64,000 nucleotides of DNA from Patiriisocius_A hiemis (GTDB taxonomy: Bacteria > Bacteroidota > Bacteroidia > Flavobacteriales > Flavobacteriaceae): positions 149,599 to 213,598 of the forward strand of contig NZ_JAVRHZ010000004.1 of assembly GCF_031846325.1 (NCBI RefSeq), in the 5' to 3' direction. The translations under genes and the position numbers were made by a program. Of this stretch, positions 26,335 through 34,243 are shown piece by piece. The notes under the pieces were generated by a model. The model was given only the letters and a program-made list of their open reading frames with translations. It did not search any database and had not been told where the DNA came from. How positions within the stretch are numbered: position 1 is the stretch's first letter; the number at the start of each line of letters is the position of its first letter.

Positions 26335-27045
26335 TTATCTTACTAAGGCATTCATTACATATTCAAATGTATTCCCCACCGAAATGTTTTTAAGTTCAAT
26401 CTTTAACTCTGCTCCAGAGTTTACATTTATAATCATTTCATTTCCTGGTTGGCTTCTTTCAAATGTTTCACTACTATGCTCCACCCAAGAGCTACCACTT
26501 TTTCTCCATACTCTTACAGTTCCTCTTGCAATACCAGAAGTTCTTTTAATAATTACCTTAGTTTTATTAGTACAAGATGATTTTGTGTAAATCGTCTTTT
26601 TTTGTTGTCCAACAAGACGTCCAGTAACACGACCACTTTTAGAAAGATTTTTTGTGCTTCCTTTTGCTTTCATAGCATACTGAAACTTGTTACCCACAGA
26701 TTGATTTACAATCTCTACTCTAATGTTTTTGTTCTTTACACCTGTTATGGTTTTTTTCTTAGTAGGCTTGTCACGTCCATTTTCGAAAATAATACGACCT
26801 TCAAATTTGTTATTAGCGTAAATGTTAACGGTGGTTTTTGCTTTACCTCCTGTTTTATTAATGCTAACTTCAACACTATTTGAAGTTGCTTTAAAATCTA
26901 TTTTAGCTGGGCCAGCTGCATATACTGTTCCTGTTCTAGATTTAATTGTTGAAGTACATGTTTGCGCACTAGACGTTACTGTAAATGCAATAAATGTTAC
27001 AGCAAATAATACTGTTTTTAGAATGTTGTTGATGTTTGTTTTCAT
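26335..27045 (-). CDS. Basic secreted protein with two SVGN-motif domains
   Basis: A 236-residue exported protein (signal ending VTSSAQT). Two ~95-residue beta domains: the first ends VNQSVGNKFQYAMKAK, the second LKNISVGNTFEYVMNAL. Both begin with a GR/GTV segment and share the layout of the domain in the 25761 protein, so the pair probably arose by duplication. The composition is strongly basic (many Lys/Arg) with few cysteines. Function unknown; adhesive, matrix or envelope-binding roles are only guesses. Driven by element B at 27110. Confidence 0.7.
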   Translation of the reverse strand: MKTNINNILKTVLFAVTFIAFTVTSSAQTCTSTIKSRTGTVYAAGPAKIDFKATSNSVEVSINKTGGKAKTTVNIYANNKFEGRIIFENGRDKPTKKKTITGVKNKNIRVEIVNQSVGNKFQYAMKAKGSTKNLSKSGRVTGRLVGQQKKTIYTKSSCTNKTKVIIKRTSGIARGTVRVWRKSGSSWVEHSSETFERSQPGNEMIINVNSGAELKIELKNISVGNTFEYVMNALVR

Positions 27046-27109
27046 GATAATTTAATTTGAGTTATTATTTAATACTGCTAAAGTAGATGCTTATAACTAT
27101 CTCATTATC

Positions 27110-27145
27110 AAAGAAAACTAGTAGAGATAAAAAATCTATGATTTC
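27110..27145 (-). promoter_or_regulatory. Shared upstream element, copy B
   Basis: On the plus strand AAAGAA, 19 bases with CTAGTAG, then TCTATGATTTC, continuing as TGTTAG exactly as in copy C. It lies 65 bp upstream of the ATG at 27045 and downstream of a terminator, as expected of a promoter region. Confidence 0.62.
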
Positions 27146-27166
27146 TGTTAGGTAAGATTTATTCAT

Positions 27167-27202
27167 AAAAAAAGAGACCTCAATTTGAAGTCTCTTTTTT
27201 TT
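27167..27202. terminator. Terminator after the 27231 gene
   Basis: AAAAAAAGAGAC, an imperfect loop with CTCAATTTGAA, GTCTCTTTTTTTT. The A/T flanks allow termination in both directions. It isolates the 27231-27617 gene from the next unit. Confidence 0.82.
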
Positions 27203-27230
27203 AAATAAAATTAATATAGTGCTACTTTTT

Positions 27231-27617
27231 TTATTCATCCTCATGAACACGCTCCATTTGCTTTATGTAAAAGTTGTATCTATTAATAAAAGATTCTGTG
27301 TCTTTTCCAGGATGTTTTTTATGAGCATATTTTATAGTAACATTTTCAAAAACTAATCCTCCTTTTTTTTCATTTACCGCTTTTTCAAACTTGTTCATTG
27401 ATGTTTTAAAGTAGGCCACTTTTTTCTTGTCTTCTCTCCAATTTTTACTTTCCACAATAGATGTCATAGTGAGTAGATGTTTTTTTACCTCTTTATCCAT
27501 AGTGGCATCTTTCTCTAATGTAATTTTTACTTTTTCTTTTGAGTAAGTTTTATTTTGAGCAGTAAGCGAATAACTCATTAAAATACAAATGATCAACAAT
27601 ATTTTAGTAGGTTTCAT
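27231..27617 (-). CDS. Small secreted helical protein
   Basis: A 128-residue exported protein (signal MKPTKILLIICILMSYSLTAQ). The mature part is Lys/Glu-rich and helix-predicted (DKEVKKHLLTMTSIVESKNW, KTSMNKFEKAVNEKKG, SFINRYNFYIKQMERVHEDE), quite unlike its beta-rich neighbours. No known family recognised. It has its own copy (C) of the shared upstream element and its own terminator, so it is a monocistronic member of the same putative regulon. Confidence 0.68.
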   Translation of the reverse strand: MKPTKILLIICILMSYSLTAQNKTYSKEKVKITLEKDATMDKEVKKHLLTMTSIVESKNWREDKKKVAYFKTSMNKFEKAVNEKKGGLVFENVTIKYAHKKHPGKDTESFINRYNFYIKQMERVHEDE

Positions 27618-27678
27618 AATACGTAGATTTTTAGATTAATATCACCTCTAAATTATAGTAGTATCTACAAAATATGTG

Positions 27679-27714
27679 TAAGAATACAGGTAGTACGGAA
27701 AAATCTATGAATTC
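27679..27714 (-). promoter_or_regulatory. Shared upstream element, copy C
   Basis: On the plus strand TAAGAA, 19 bases with CAGGTAG, then TCTATGAATTC, continuing as TGTTAG. The internal spacing is identical to copies A and B. It lies 62 bp upstream of the ATG at 27617. Confidence 0.62.
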
Positions 27715-27733
27715 TGTTAGTGTATTTTTATAT

Positions 27734-30256
27734 CTAGAATAAAACCTGAATAGATATATTAGGTGTGACGCCCAATGAAGTTTCTTCTATTGTATTTATT
27801 TGAGACTCTCCATTTTCATCTTCTAAAATTGCAAACCTCCTATTTAATATATTTTGCTTATTTAAAACGTTGAGTAGTGCAACGTTTATTTTTGCTTTTG
27901 TGTATTTTGATATATCCCAAACATATTCACCAGAAAAGTCTAAACGAATATAATCTTCTAAACGGCTATTGTTTGGGGTGTCATAAATTATAGACTTTGT
28001 GCCGTTTTCATTGTCTTGTATATCTAATGCTTGAGTAAAAGGTATTCCGGTTCTCCAGTTTACTCCTGAAGAAATTTTAAATTTATTTAAAGTGTAGGAA
28101 GTTGCTAGCGTAATATTATGACGAATATCTAAATTGTTAGGGAATGTACTTGGCTGAAACTCATCAAAGCTATAATTGTTAACGGCATATTTATAACTTA
28201 GCCAAGAACTTAGGTTTTTAGTTTTTTTATTAATAATAACTTCTAGACCTCTCACTTGGTACGCTCCTGTAGCGTTAACAAATTGGAATTGATTTTGAAA
28301 ACCTTGTGTTCTAGAGGATATGCCATCTACTTTCTTGTAAAAGCCTTCTGTAGATAGTAACCAACCATTTTTTTTATATTCCAATTGTAAAGAAGCTTGT
28401 TTGCTTGTAATTATTGGTATAGTTTCTTCATTGGCAAGAATCCACCTTCTTTTTTCAATACCTAAAAAATCACTTTCAAAATCTATTCTTTGGGAAGTAG
28501 CTTGGCTTTTAAATTCGCCTAATAATTCTATTACAAAATGGGATGATAACTCTTGCCTAAGCTGGAATCGAGGCTCAAGAATAGTCCTATTAAATTTACT
28601 GAAATAATTTGCTCTTACACCTAGTTGAACACGTGTTTTTTGTTTCTGAAAGGTGGCTGAAGAAAACACACTATGTGTTCTAAGTACTTCTTTTTCAAAA
28701 TCTCTAAATCTAGGAATATTAACATCCTGAGTATTGCTTATACCGGTTTCTGTAAAATGATACCCAGCGTTTAGATGAAGTTTTTCTGAAAACTGTTTCT
28801 TAAGTTCAGCACGGAGTCCAGTTTCTAAAACTTCATTTTCTTGCAAGCTTACTTGCGTTGTAAAAATGTCTTGATTTTCTGCATTAAGTTGGTAATAGGT
28901 TGCAAAACCCATCACGTAACTTGAAAGTGAAGATGACCAATCTCGATTCCAAGAGATGCCACCCACTAGGTTACTTTGGTTAAGCTGGCTTGTTTCAGAG
29001 TTAGAAGTATTTACAATAGTTTCTATATACTCTAAGTCGTTTTGAATTGCTAATGCATTAATTTTAATATGGTCTTTCTCACTAACTTTCCAATGTGTTG
29101 TTGTACTGAAATCGTAAAATGAAAAATCAACATTACCATCTATTTCCAAGTTGTTGTTTGTGGTAGTTGTAATTTTTGTGTCTTGAAAGATTCTACTAGC
29201 GTAAGTATCATAAGTAGGTGTCTCAATAATTTCAGTTAAAGATTTTCGGCCAGCGAAACTCATTTTTACTTTTTCAGAAATGGGTATTTGTAAAAATGCG
29301 TTTCCATTAATTAAATTAAAGCCTGCACCTCCAGAAAAATCACTGTTTTCTGGGTTACTTGTACTCATAGCTATAACTCCAGAAACACTTTCTCCATATC
29401 TTGCAGGAGCTCCATTTTTATAAACAGATACTTCCTTGGTTATATTAGGGTCAAAAGCAGATATAAGCCCAAAAAAATGGCCATTTTGATACATTTTGAT
29501 ATCCTCCCAAAGAATTAAATTTTCAGCATTAGTTCCTCCTCTAATATTTAAGTTAGATATTGTTTCGTCACTACTTTCAACACTTGGTAAGGCTTGTACA
29601 ATTTGTAGAATGTCATTTTCAACTTGACCAGGGAGTAAGCCAAAGGTGCCTGTGTTAATTCTAAATGAACCGTTGTTGTTTTTGGAAATTCCCTTTGTAA
29701 AAATAGTATTAATTAATACAGGGCTAAGTTCATTTAGTTGAGGTACTAAATAAATAGTGGGGCAATTTTGAGATAATGATTTTGCTGTGATTGTCAAAGT
29801 TTCGTACCCTAAAAACTGAATAGTGATAGGGGCGGTACTAGATGAATTAATGTAAAAAACCCCATTTAAATCGCTTATAACACTTGACACATCATCTCCT
29901 TGGATGGTTGCACCAGATAGAGGAAGGTTGTCTTCCATTGAAATGAGCTGTCCACAAAGGGGTACATTTTTTTTAGGTATTACAGATATATAGCGTTGAT
30001 TTATTCTATTAAAAAAAAGATCTGTTACATTATCTAGGTATTTGAGTGCTTCTTCAAGAGTTAAACTATTTGAGGGTACTACAACTTCTTTACCTTTTAT
30101 AAGGTCTTCAGAAAAAGAAAAACTTATATCAAATCGCTCTTCAAGTGATTGAAGTACGGTCGTTAATAGAGTTTTTTCTTGAGCCTGGATATTTCCAAGA
30201 AAAAAGAAAAAGATAACTACAATAAGAGTTTTGCAACTATTCTTGCTCTTTGTCAT
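27734..30256 (-). CDS. TonB-dependent outer-membrane receptor with STN signalling domain
   Basis: An 840-residue FecA-like transducer. Signal peptide, then an STN/secretin domain (about 30-95: VLQSLEERFDISFSFSEDLI, ISVIPKK), a CarboxypepD_reg-like domain (about 96-170: LSGATIQGDD, ITIQFLGYETLTI), a plug (NDILQIVQALPSVES, LNIRGGTNAENLILWEDI), and a long beta-barrel ending in an aromatic residue (ISIQVLF). The STN domain and the adjacent fecR and sigma genes indicate trans-envelope signalling on substrate binding. No SusD partner is present, so a siderophore, metal complex or small peptide is likelier than glycan. It overlaps fecR by 20 bp. Confidence 0.9.
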   Translation of the reverse strand: MTKSKNSCKTLIVVIFFFFLGNIQAQEKTLLTTVLQSLEERFDISFSFSEDLIKGKEVVVPSNSLTLEEALKYLDNVTDLFFNRINQRYISVIPKKNVPLCGQLISMEDNLPLSGATIQGDDVSSVISDLNGVFYINSSSTAPITIQFLGYETLTITAKSLSQNCPTIYLVPQLNELSPVLINTIFTKGISKNNNGSFRINTGTFGLLPGQVENDILQIVQALPSVESSDETISNLNIRGGTNAENLILWEDIKMYQNGHFFGLISAFDPNITKEVSVYKNGAPARYGESVSGVIAMSTSNPENSDFSGGAGFNLINGNAFLQIPISEKVKMSFAGRKSLTEIIETPTYDTYASRIFQDTKITTTTNNNLEIDGNVDFSFYDFSTTTHWKVSEKDHIKINALAIQNDLEYIETIVNTSNSETSQLNQSNLVGGISWNRDWSSSLSSYVMGFATYYQLNAENQDIFTTQVSLQENEVLETGLRAELKKQFSEKLHLNAGYHFTETGISNTQDVNIPRFRDFEKEVLRTHSVFSSATFQKQKTRVQLGVRANYFSKFNRTILEPRFQLRQELSSHFVIELLGEFKSQATSQRIDFESDFLGIEKRRWILANEETIPIITSKQASLQLEYKKNGWLLSTEGFYKKVDGISSRTQGFQNQFQFVNATGAYQVRGLEVIINKKTKNLSSWLSYKYAVNNYSFDEFQPSTFPNNLDIRHNITLATSYTLNKFKISSGVNWRTGIPFTQALDIQDNENGTKSIIYDTPNNSRLEDYIRLDFSGEYVWDISKYTKAKINVALLNVLNKQNILNRRFAILEDENGESQINTIEETSLGVTPNISIQVLF

Positions 30257-31148
30257 AGATGGTTATTTCGTTGTTATCTATACTGTAGGTAAGTTGAAGG
30301 GGCTGGCATAACGATTCTAAAGCGATCTCAATATCTGTATGTGTTATGTTTCCTGTAAAGCGTTTTTTGGAAATAGTGTTACCTTTAATAGTAAAGGTAT
30401 AGTTGTATTGATTTTTAAGTTCGTCTATTACAGTAGCAACAGTTGTGTTTTTAAAAGAACTTTCGTTTAAAACCCAATATGGGTTCGATTCAGTAATGGT
30501 TTGTTTATTACCAATATTTCCATTGTTTATTGCAATTTTAGTCCCGGCGGGGAGCATTATAACAGAGTCTTTTACAGTAACGCTTACAAGGCCTTCAAAA
30601 CAACTTATAGTAAATAAGTCGTTGCGATTATATACGTTAAACTGAGTTCCTAAAACGGATACTTTACCAGTATTAGTGACAACATCAAATTTATGTCCCT
30701 TAGTTACCTTAAAATAGGCTTCACCATCGAGGGTAACTTCCCTAGCATCTTCCCATTTATTTTTATTATAGCTTACCTCTGAGTTTGCATTTAAAACTAC
30801 TTGAGAGTTATCTGGTAAATTAAATGTTTCTTTTTGTGCAATACCAGTAGAAATTGAAGTGTCTAAAGATTGATAAAATAAGTAACTCCCAAATACTAAA
30901 ACTAAAACTGCAGCAATTCTAGTAAGAATTGTAATTGGGTTTAATTTTTTAACCTTAGTATTCTTTGTCTTTTTATTATTTATTTTTTCTAATACAGTAT
31001 TGCTGTCAAAAGATGGAGTTGTAAGATTTTTAGAAGCATTAGCGATAGTTAAATACGAAGCATAACGTGCATCCTGCTTTAAAAGCTCTAATTCTTTATC
31101 AGTTGCAGTTTCATTAAGTGTTTTATGTAGTAATTGTTCTTTATCCAT
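30237..31148 (-). CDS. FecR-family anti-sigma factor
   Basis: A 303-residue single-pass membrane regulator, starting at MDKEQLLHKTLNETATDKE (ATG at 31148; an ATG 15 bases upstream adds residues that run into the promoter). Cytoplasmic N-terminus, one transmembrane helix near 75-97 (RIAAVLVLVFGSYLFYQS), a FecR domain (FNLPDNSQVVLNANSEVSY, GEAYFKV, VLGTQFNVYN), and a C-terminal DUF4974-type domain contacting the receptor STN. It probably holds the adjacent sigma factor inactive until the receptor signals. It carries its own ECF-type promoter. Confidence 0.92.
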   Translation of the reverse strand: MDKEQLLHKTLNETATDKELELLKQDARYASYLTIANASKNLTTPSFDSNTVLEKINNKKTKNTKVKKLNPITILTRIAAVLVLVFGSYLFYQSLDTSISTGIAQKETFNLPDNSQVVLNANSEVSYNKNKWEDAREVTLDGEAYFKVTKGHKFDVVTNTGKVSVLGTQFNVYNRNDLFTISCFEGLVSVTVKDSVIMLPAGTKIAINNGNIGNKQTITESNPYWVLNESSFKNTTVATVIDELKNQYNYTFTIKGNTISKKRFTGNITHTDIEIALESLCQPLQLTYSIDNNEITIYDKEQE

Positions 31149-31168
31149 TTTATCGCTAATCAATTATT

Positions 31169-31199
31169 AAACAGTTTTAAAACAGTTTACCCTACCTTG
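31169..31199 (-). promoter_or_regulatory. Putative ECF promoter of fecR-TonB receptor
   Basis: On the minus strand GGTAGGGTAAA, 11 bases, CTGTTTA. The same two blocks with the same 11-base spacing occur before the lipoprotein genes at 31834 and 34244. It lies between the sigma gene and fecR, so the sigma factor would raise its own inhibitor and receptor. Confidence 0.72.
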
Positions 31200-31202
31200 G
31201 TA

Positions 31203-31712
31203 TTAAATATTTTCAATTTTTTCTCTTAAAGCTGCTAGTGCTTGACTCATGCGTTTTTCAACTGCTTTTACTGAGATGTTCAAAATCTCTGCAATTTCTC
31301 TGTATTTTTTACCTTCAATCCTATTTAATAAAAAAGCAGTTCGTTGCGCTTCAGTTAAATCAGCGATAGCATTTTCTAATTTTTCTTGAAATTGTTTTTC
31401 CTGTAAAACATACTCCGGAGATTGAATATTAACACTATCATTTTTACTCTTTTGATATTTAAGTACTACCTTTTTATGAGCAACTTCATTTAAAAAAGCA
31501 TTGTTGGTAATTGTATATAGGTATGATTTTGCTTTTTCAAAAGGTACTTTTGCGCAGTTATTCCAAAGTTTTATAAAGGCATCTTGTACTAAATCTTCTG
31601 CTTGTGCTTTATCACCACATTTGTAATAAATAAAACGCCAGATAGCTTCTCCATACTGTTTATATATAGAGTTAAAGGTGTTTTCCTCACAAACATTTTT
31701 AGTATCTTTCAT
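31203..31712 (-). CDS. ECF RNA polymerase sigma factor (FecI-like)
   Basis: A 169-residue sigma-70 family factor with region 2 (IYKQYGEAIWRFIYYKCGDKAQAEDLVQDAFIKLW) and region 4 (AFLLNRIEGKKYREIAEILNISVKAVEKRMSQALAALR). It belongs to the FecI/HasI-like type that pairs with FecR and a TonB receptor, as here. No copy of the GGTAGGGTAAA site precedes the sigma gene itself, so it is probably expressed independently at basal level. Confidence 0.93.
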   Translation of the reverse strand: MKDTKNVCEENTFNSIYKQYGEAIWRFIYYKCGDKAQAEDLVQDAFIKLWNNCAKVPFEKAKSYLYTITNNAFLNEVAHKKVVLKYQKSKNDSVNIQSPEYVLQEKQFQEKLENAIADLTEAQRTAFLLNRIEGKKYREIAEILNISVKAVEKRMSQALAALREKIENI

Positions 31713-31762
31713 TTATAACTATAAATAAGAAAAATAATTTTTTATAAAAATACAACAAGTAG

Positions 31763-31792
31763 GGTAGGGTAAAAATAAAGATAACTGTTTTA
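31763..31792 (+). promoter_or_regulatory. Putative ECF promoter of lipoprotein unit 1
   Basis: GGTAGGGTAAA (31763-31773), 11 bases, CTGTTTTA (31785-31792), about 40 bp before the ATG at 31834. A further partial AGGGT repeat precedes it. Same architecture as the fecR site. Confidence 0.72.
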
Positions 31793-31833
31793 CTATTGAA
31801 TAAGCCTAATAATACTTAAAAATTAAAGAAAAA

Positions 31834-33597
31834 ATGAAAACTCCAAAAGGAATAGCATACCTACTAGTAATGAGTGTGTTTCTAGTTTTTAGTTCGTGTC
31901 AAAAAGAAGAATCTGAGTTTATTGATGAAACAGATCCAGATACTATTACTGCAAACTCTACACTAGCAAATTTGTTAGTTAGGTCATCTCAAAATGCTGG
32001 AGATTTTGATGATTTAATAGATGGTAGTAGTTGTGTATCTATTAATTTGCCAGTTACAGTTATAGCAAATGGTCAAGAAGTAACTGTAGAAAATGAAGAT
32101 GATATTGAAATTGTTGAAGATATTTTTGACCAATTTCCTAATGATGAAGATACGCTAGAAATACAGTTTCCAATTACGGTTACACTAGCAAATTTTACTG
32201 AAGTTGAAGTAAGTAGCCAACAAGAACTTGATGCTTTAATTGCTAGCTGTGAAAATGATATTGAGGATACTATTTCCTGTGTTGACTTTGTATACCCCCT
32301 TACCTTTTTTACTTTTAATAGTGACAACGAACAAACAAATACTGTAACTATTAATAGTAGTATAGAGTTATATAACTTCTTAGATGATTTAGACGATGAT
32401 GATTTTGTAAGTCTTCAATTCCCTGTAACAGTTATAGTTAATGGAGAAGAAGTAGCTGTAAATTCTAATCAAGAGCTGGTAACAATTCTAGCTAACGCCA
32501 ATTGCGAATCTAATGACGACCCTGTGGATACTACAGTTTTTGAAGAAAATCTAACATCGGGAGTTTGGTATATAACATACTATTTTGACGATTTTGATGA
32601 AACTAGCGACTTTACTGGATATGAGTTTACTTTTAGTACAGATAATACGGCACAAGCAACCAATGGCTCAAATACAGTTAATGGAACTTGGAATTTAACG
32701 TCAAGTAGCACACCAGATTTAGACTTGTTCTTTGGAGAAAATGATCCTTTTGATGAGTTGGATGAAGATTGGGATATCATTGAGGCCAATGAAGATATAA
32801 TACGCCTTAGAGATGTAAGTGGAGGAGATGGTAGTACAGATTTCCTAACTTTTGAAAGAACTCCAAACAATACAGGAAATAATGAAACAATAAATAATTT
32901 CATTGAAGACTTTACAGTAGGGGTTTGGTATATTACTCTTTTTGAAGATAGCGGAGATGATGAAACTTCAGATTATAATGGCTTTGAGTTTTCTTTTTTC
33001 ACTAACGGAATGGCAACTGGAGTAAATGGAAATACTACTGTTGAAGGATTCTGGACGGTACAAGAAATGAATGGTGCGTTAAATGTAATTTTTAACTTTA
33101 GCAACTCTGGCTCGGGCAGCCCACTTGGAGAGCTTAATGACGATTGGGTTGTTTTAGAATCTTCAGATGTTATAATTAGGCTCCAAGATGAGGATTCTGG
33201 AAGTGACCCTGATAAATTAACTTTTGAGCGTGAACCAAATGGAGGTAATTCTCCAAATCCACAAGAACTCATAGATATTATGGCTTCTGGAACTTGGTTT
33301 GTAGATAGTTATCTAGATGATGGTGATGATGAAACTGAAGATTATCTAGGATATAATTACACTTTTATGAATAATAATACAGTACAGGCAACAAATGGAA
33401 GCCAAACGGTAAATGGTATATGGATTGTTTCTACCGTGGGAGGCGAACTTAATTTTGAGTTTGATATGGATAGCCCAATTAATGGAACTGATGATGACGA
33501 ATATAAAGTGCTACAATTTAATGATACGTCTGTTACTTTTATTACAAGGGATAGTAGTGGTAATATAGAAGACACTTTAATAATTCAAAAAAACTAA
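31834..33597 (+). CDS. Repeat lipoprotein of the ECF unit (1)
   Basis: A 587-residue lipoprotein (signal MKTPKGIAYLLVMSVFLVFSSCQK). Two Cys-bounded units at about 67-138 and 147-223 (each starts C-x-x-F/N-x-x-P and ends in ELxxLI-x-x-C) are followed by three ~110-residue acidic repeats starting near 235, 356 and 478. Repeat hallmarks: GVWYITYYFDD, DETSDFxGYEFxF, NGTWNL, DLxxDWD and VSGGDGSTDFLTFER. The charge is strongly acidic and calcium or surface binding is conceivable, but I know no function. Its nearest relative is the 34244 gene. Confidence 0.78.
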   Translation: MKTPKGIAYLLVMSVFLVFSSCQKEESEFIDETDPDTITANSTLANLLVRSSQNAGDFDDLIDGSSCVSINLPVTVIANGQEVTVENEDDIEIVEDIFDQFPNDEDTLEIQFPITVTLANFTEVEVSSQQELDALIASCENDIEDTISCVDFVYPLTFFTFNSDNEQTNTVTINSSIELYNFLDDLDDDDFVSLQFPVTVIVNGEEVAVNSNQELVTILANANCESNDDPVDTTVFEENLTSGVWYITYYFDDFDETSDFTGYEFTFSTDNTAQATNGSNTVNGTWNLTSSSTPDLDLFFGENDPFDELDEDWDIIEANEDIIRLRDVSGGDGSTDFLTFERTPNNTGNNETINNFIEDFTVGVWYITLFEDSGDDETSDYNGFEFSFFTNGMATGVNGNTTVEGFWTVQEMNGALNVIFNFSNSGSGSPLGELNDDWVVLESSDVIIRLQDEDSGSDPDKLTFEREPNGGNSPNPQELIDIMASGTWFVDSYLDDGDDETEDYLGYNYTFMNNNTVQATNGSQTVNGIWIVSTVGGELNFEFDMDSPINGTDDDEYKVLQFNDTSVTFITRDSSGNIEDTLIIQKN

Positions 33598-33633
33598 AAA
33601 CAAATACTTTTAAATATATAAAACCTAATAATT

Positions 33634-34113
33634 ATGAAAATGAGAAATTTAATTGCTTTAGCAACAATATGTATAACCTTCCTATTTGTCTCATGTGATA
33701 CAGATGATTCTAATAGTGATAATAATGGTAATAGTAGTGCCGACCAAGTAACAATGATTGCACAACAAGGTACTTGGAGAATTACAAACTATAATGATTC
33801 TGGTGATGATGAGACAAGTGATTTTGCAGGATATAGCTTTAGTTTTAATGAAGATGGAAGCCTGGTTGCTACTAACGGAACTAATACAGTAACTGGTACC
33901 TGGTCTGTAGATGATTCTAACGATTCTAGTGATGATGATAGTGGTACAGACGATGATGATTTTAATATCTTTTTTCCAGTCCCAGAGGATAATGATTTTG
34001 AAGACTTAAATGATGATTGGGATATCGTTTCAGTAACAAATAATAGGATAGAATTGTTTGATGTAAGTGGAGGCGATGGTAGTACAGATAGACTTACTTT
34101 TGAAAAAGAATAA
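33634..34113 (+). CDS. Single-repeat lipoprotein of the ECF unit (2)
   Basis: A 159-residue lipoprotein (MKMRNLIALATICITFLFVSCDTDD). After an Asp/Asn/Ser linker it has one copy of the ~110-residue repeat seen three times in each flanking gene (QQGTWRITNYNDSGDDETSDFAGYSFSF, DLNDDWDIVSV, DVSGGDGSTDRLTFEKE), with an extra Asp/Ser run inside. It starts 36 bp after the preceding gene with no promoter-like site between, so it is the second gene of an operon. The terminator at 34138 ends the unit. Confidence 0.76.
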   Translation: MKMRNLIALATICITFLFVSCDTDDSNSDNNGNSSADQVTMIAQQGTWRITNYNDSGDDETSDFAGYSFSFNEDGSLVATNGTNTVTGTWSVDDSNDSSDDDSGTDDDDFNIFFPVPEDNDFEDLNDDWDIVSVTNNRIELFDVSGGDGSTDRLTFEKE

Positions 34114-34137
34114 CATTCTTTTTGTCCCCAAAGTAGA

Positions 34138-34168
34138 GGCTAGTTGCAATTGTAACTAGCCTTTTTTT
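34138..34168 (+). terminator. Terminator of lipoprotein unit 1-2
   Basis: GGCTAGTT, an inner loop with CAATTG, AACTAGCC, then a run of T. It lies directly upstream of the next ECF-type site. Confidence 0.85.
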
Positions 34169-34188
34169 ATTTTTTAATATTAATAAAA

Positions 34189-34218
34189 GGTAGGGTAAAA
34201 GAGAAGTAAGCTGTTCTA
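34189..34218 (+). promoter_or_regulatory. Putative ECF promoter of lipoprotein unit 3
   Basis: GGTAGGGTAAA (34189-34199), 11 bases, CTGTTCTA (34211-34218), about 25 bp before the ATG at 34244. It is the third site with the same blocks and spacing. Confidence 0.72.
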
Positions 34219-34243
34219 TTTATATAACCCAAAAAATAGAACA

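Noticed and set aside
27734..30256. Polysaccharide utilisation locus (SusC/SusD)
   Set aside because: The TonB receptor is followed by no SusD-like lipoprotein and no glycoside hydrolase; the STN domain plus FecR/sigma points to a FecA-type cassette.
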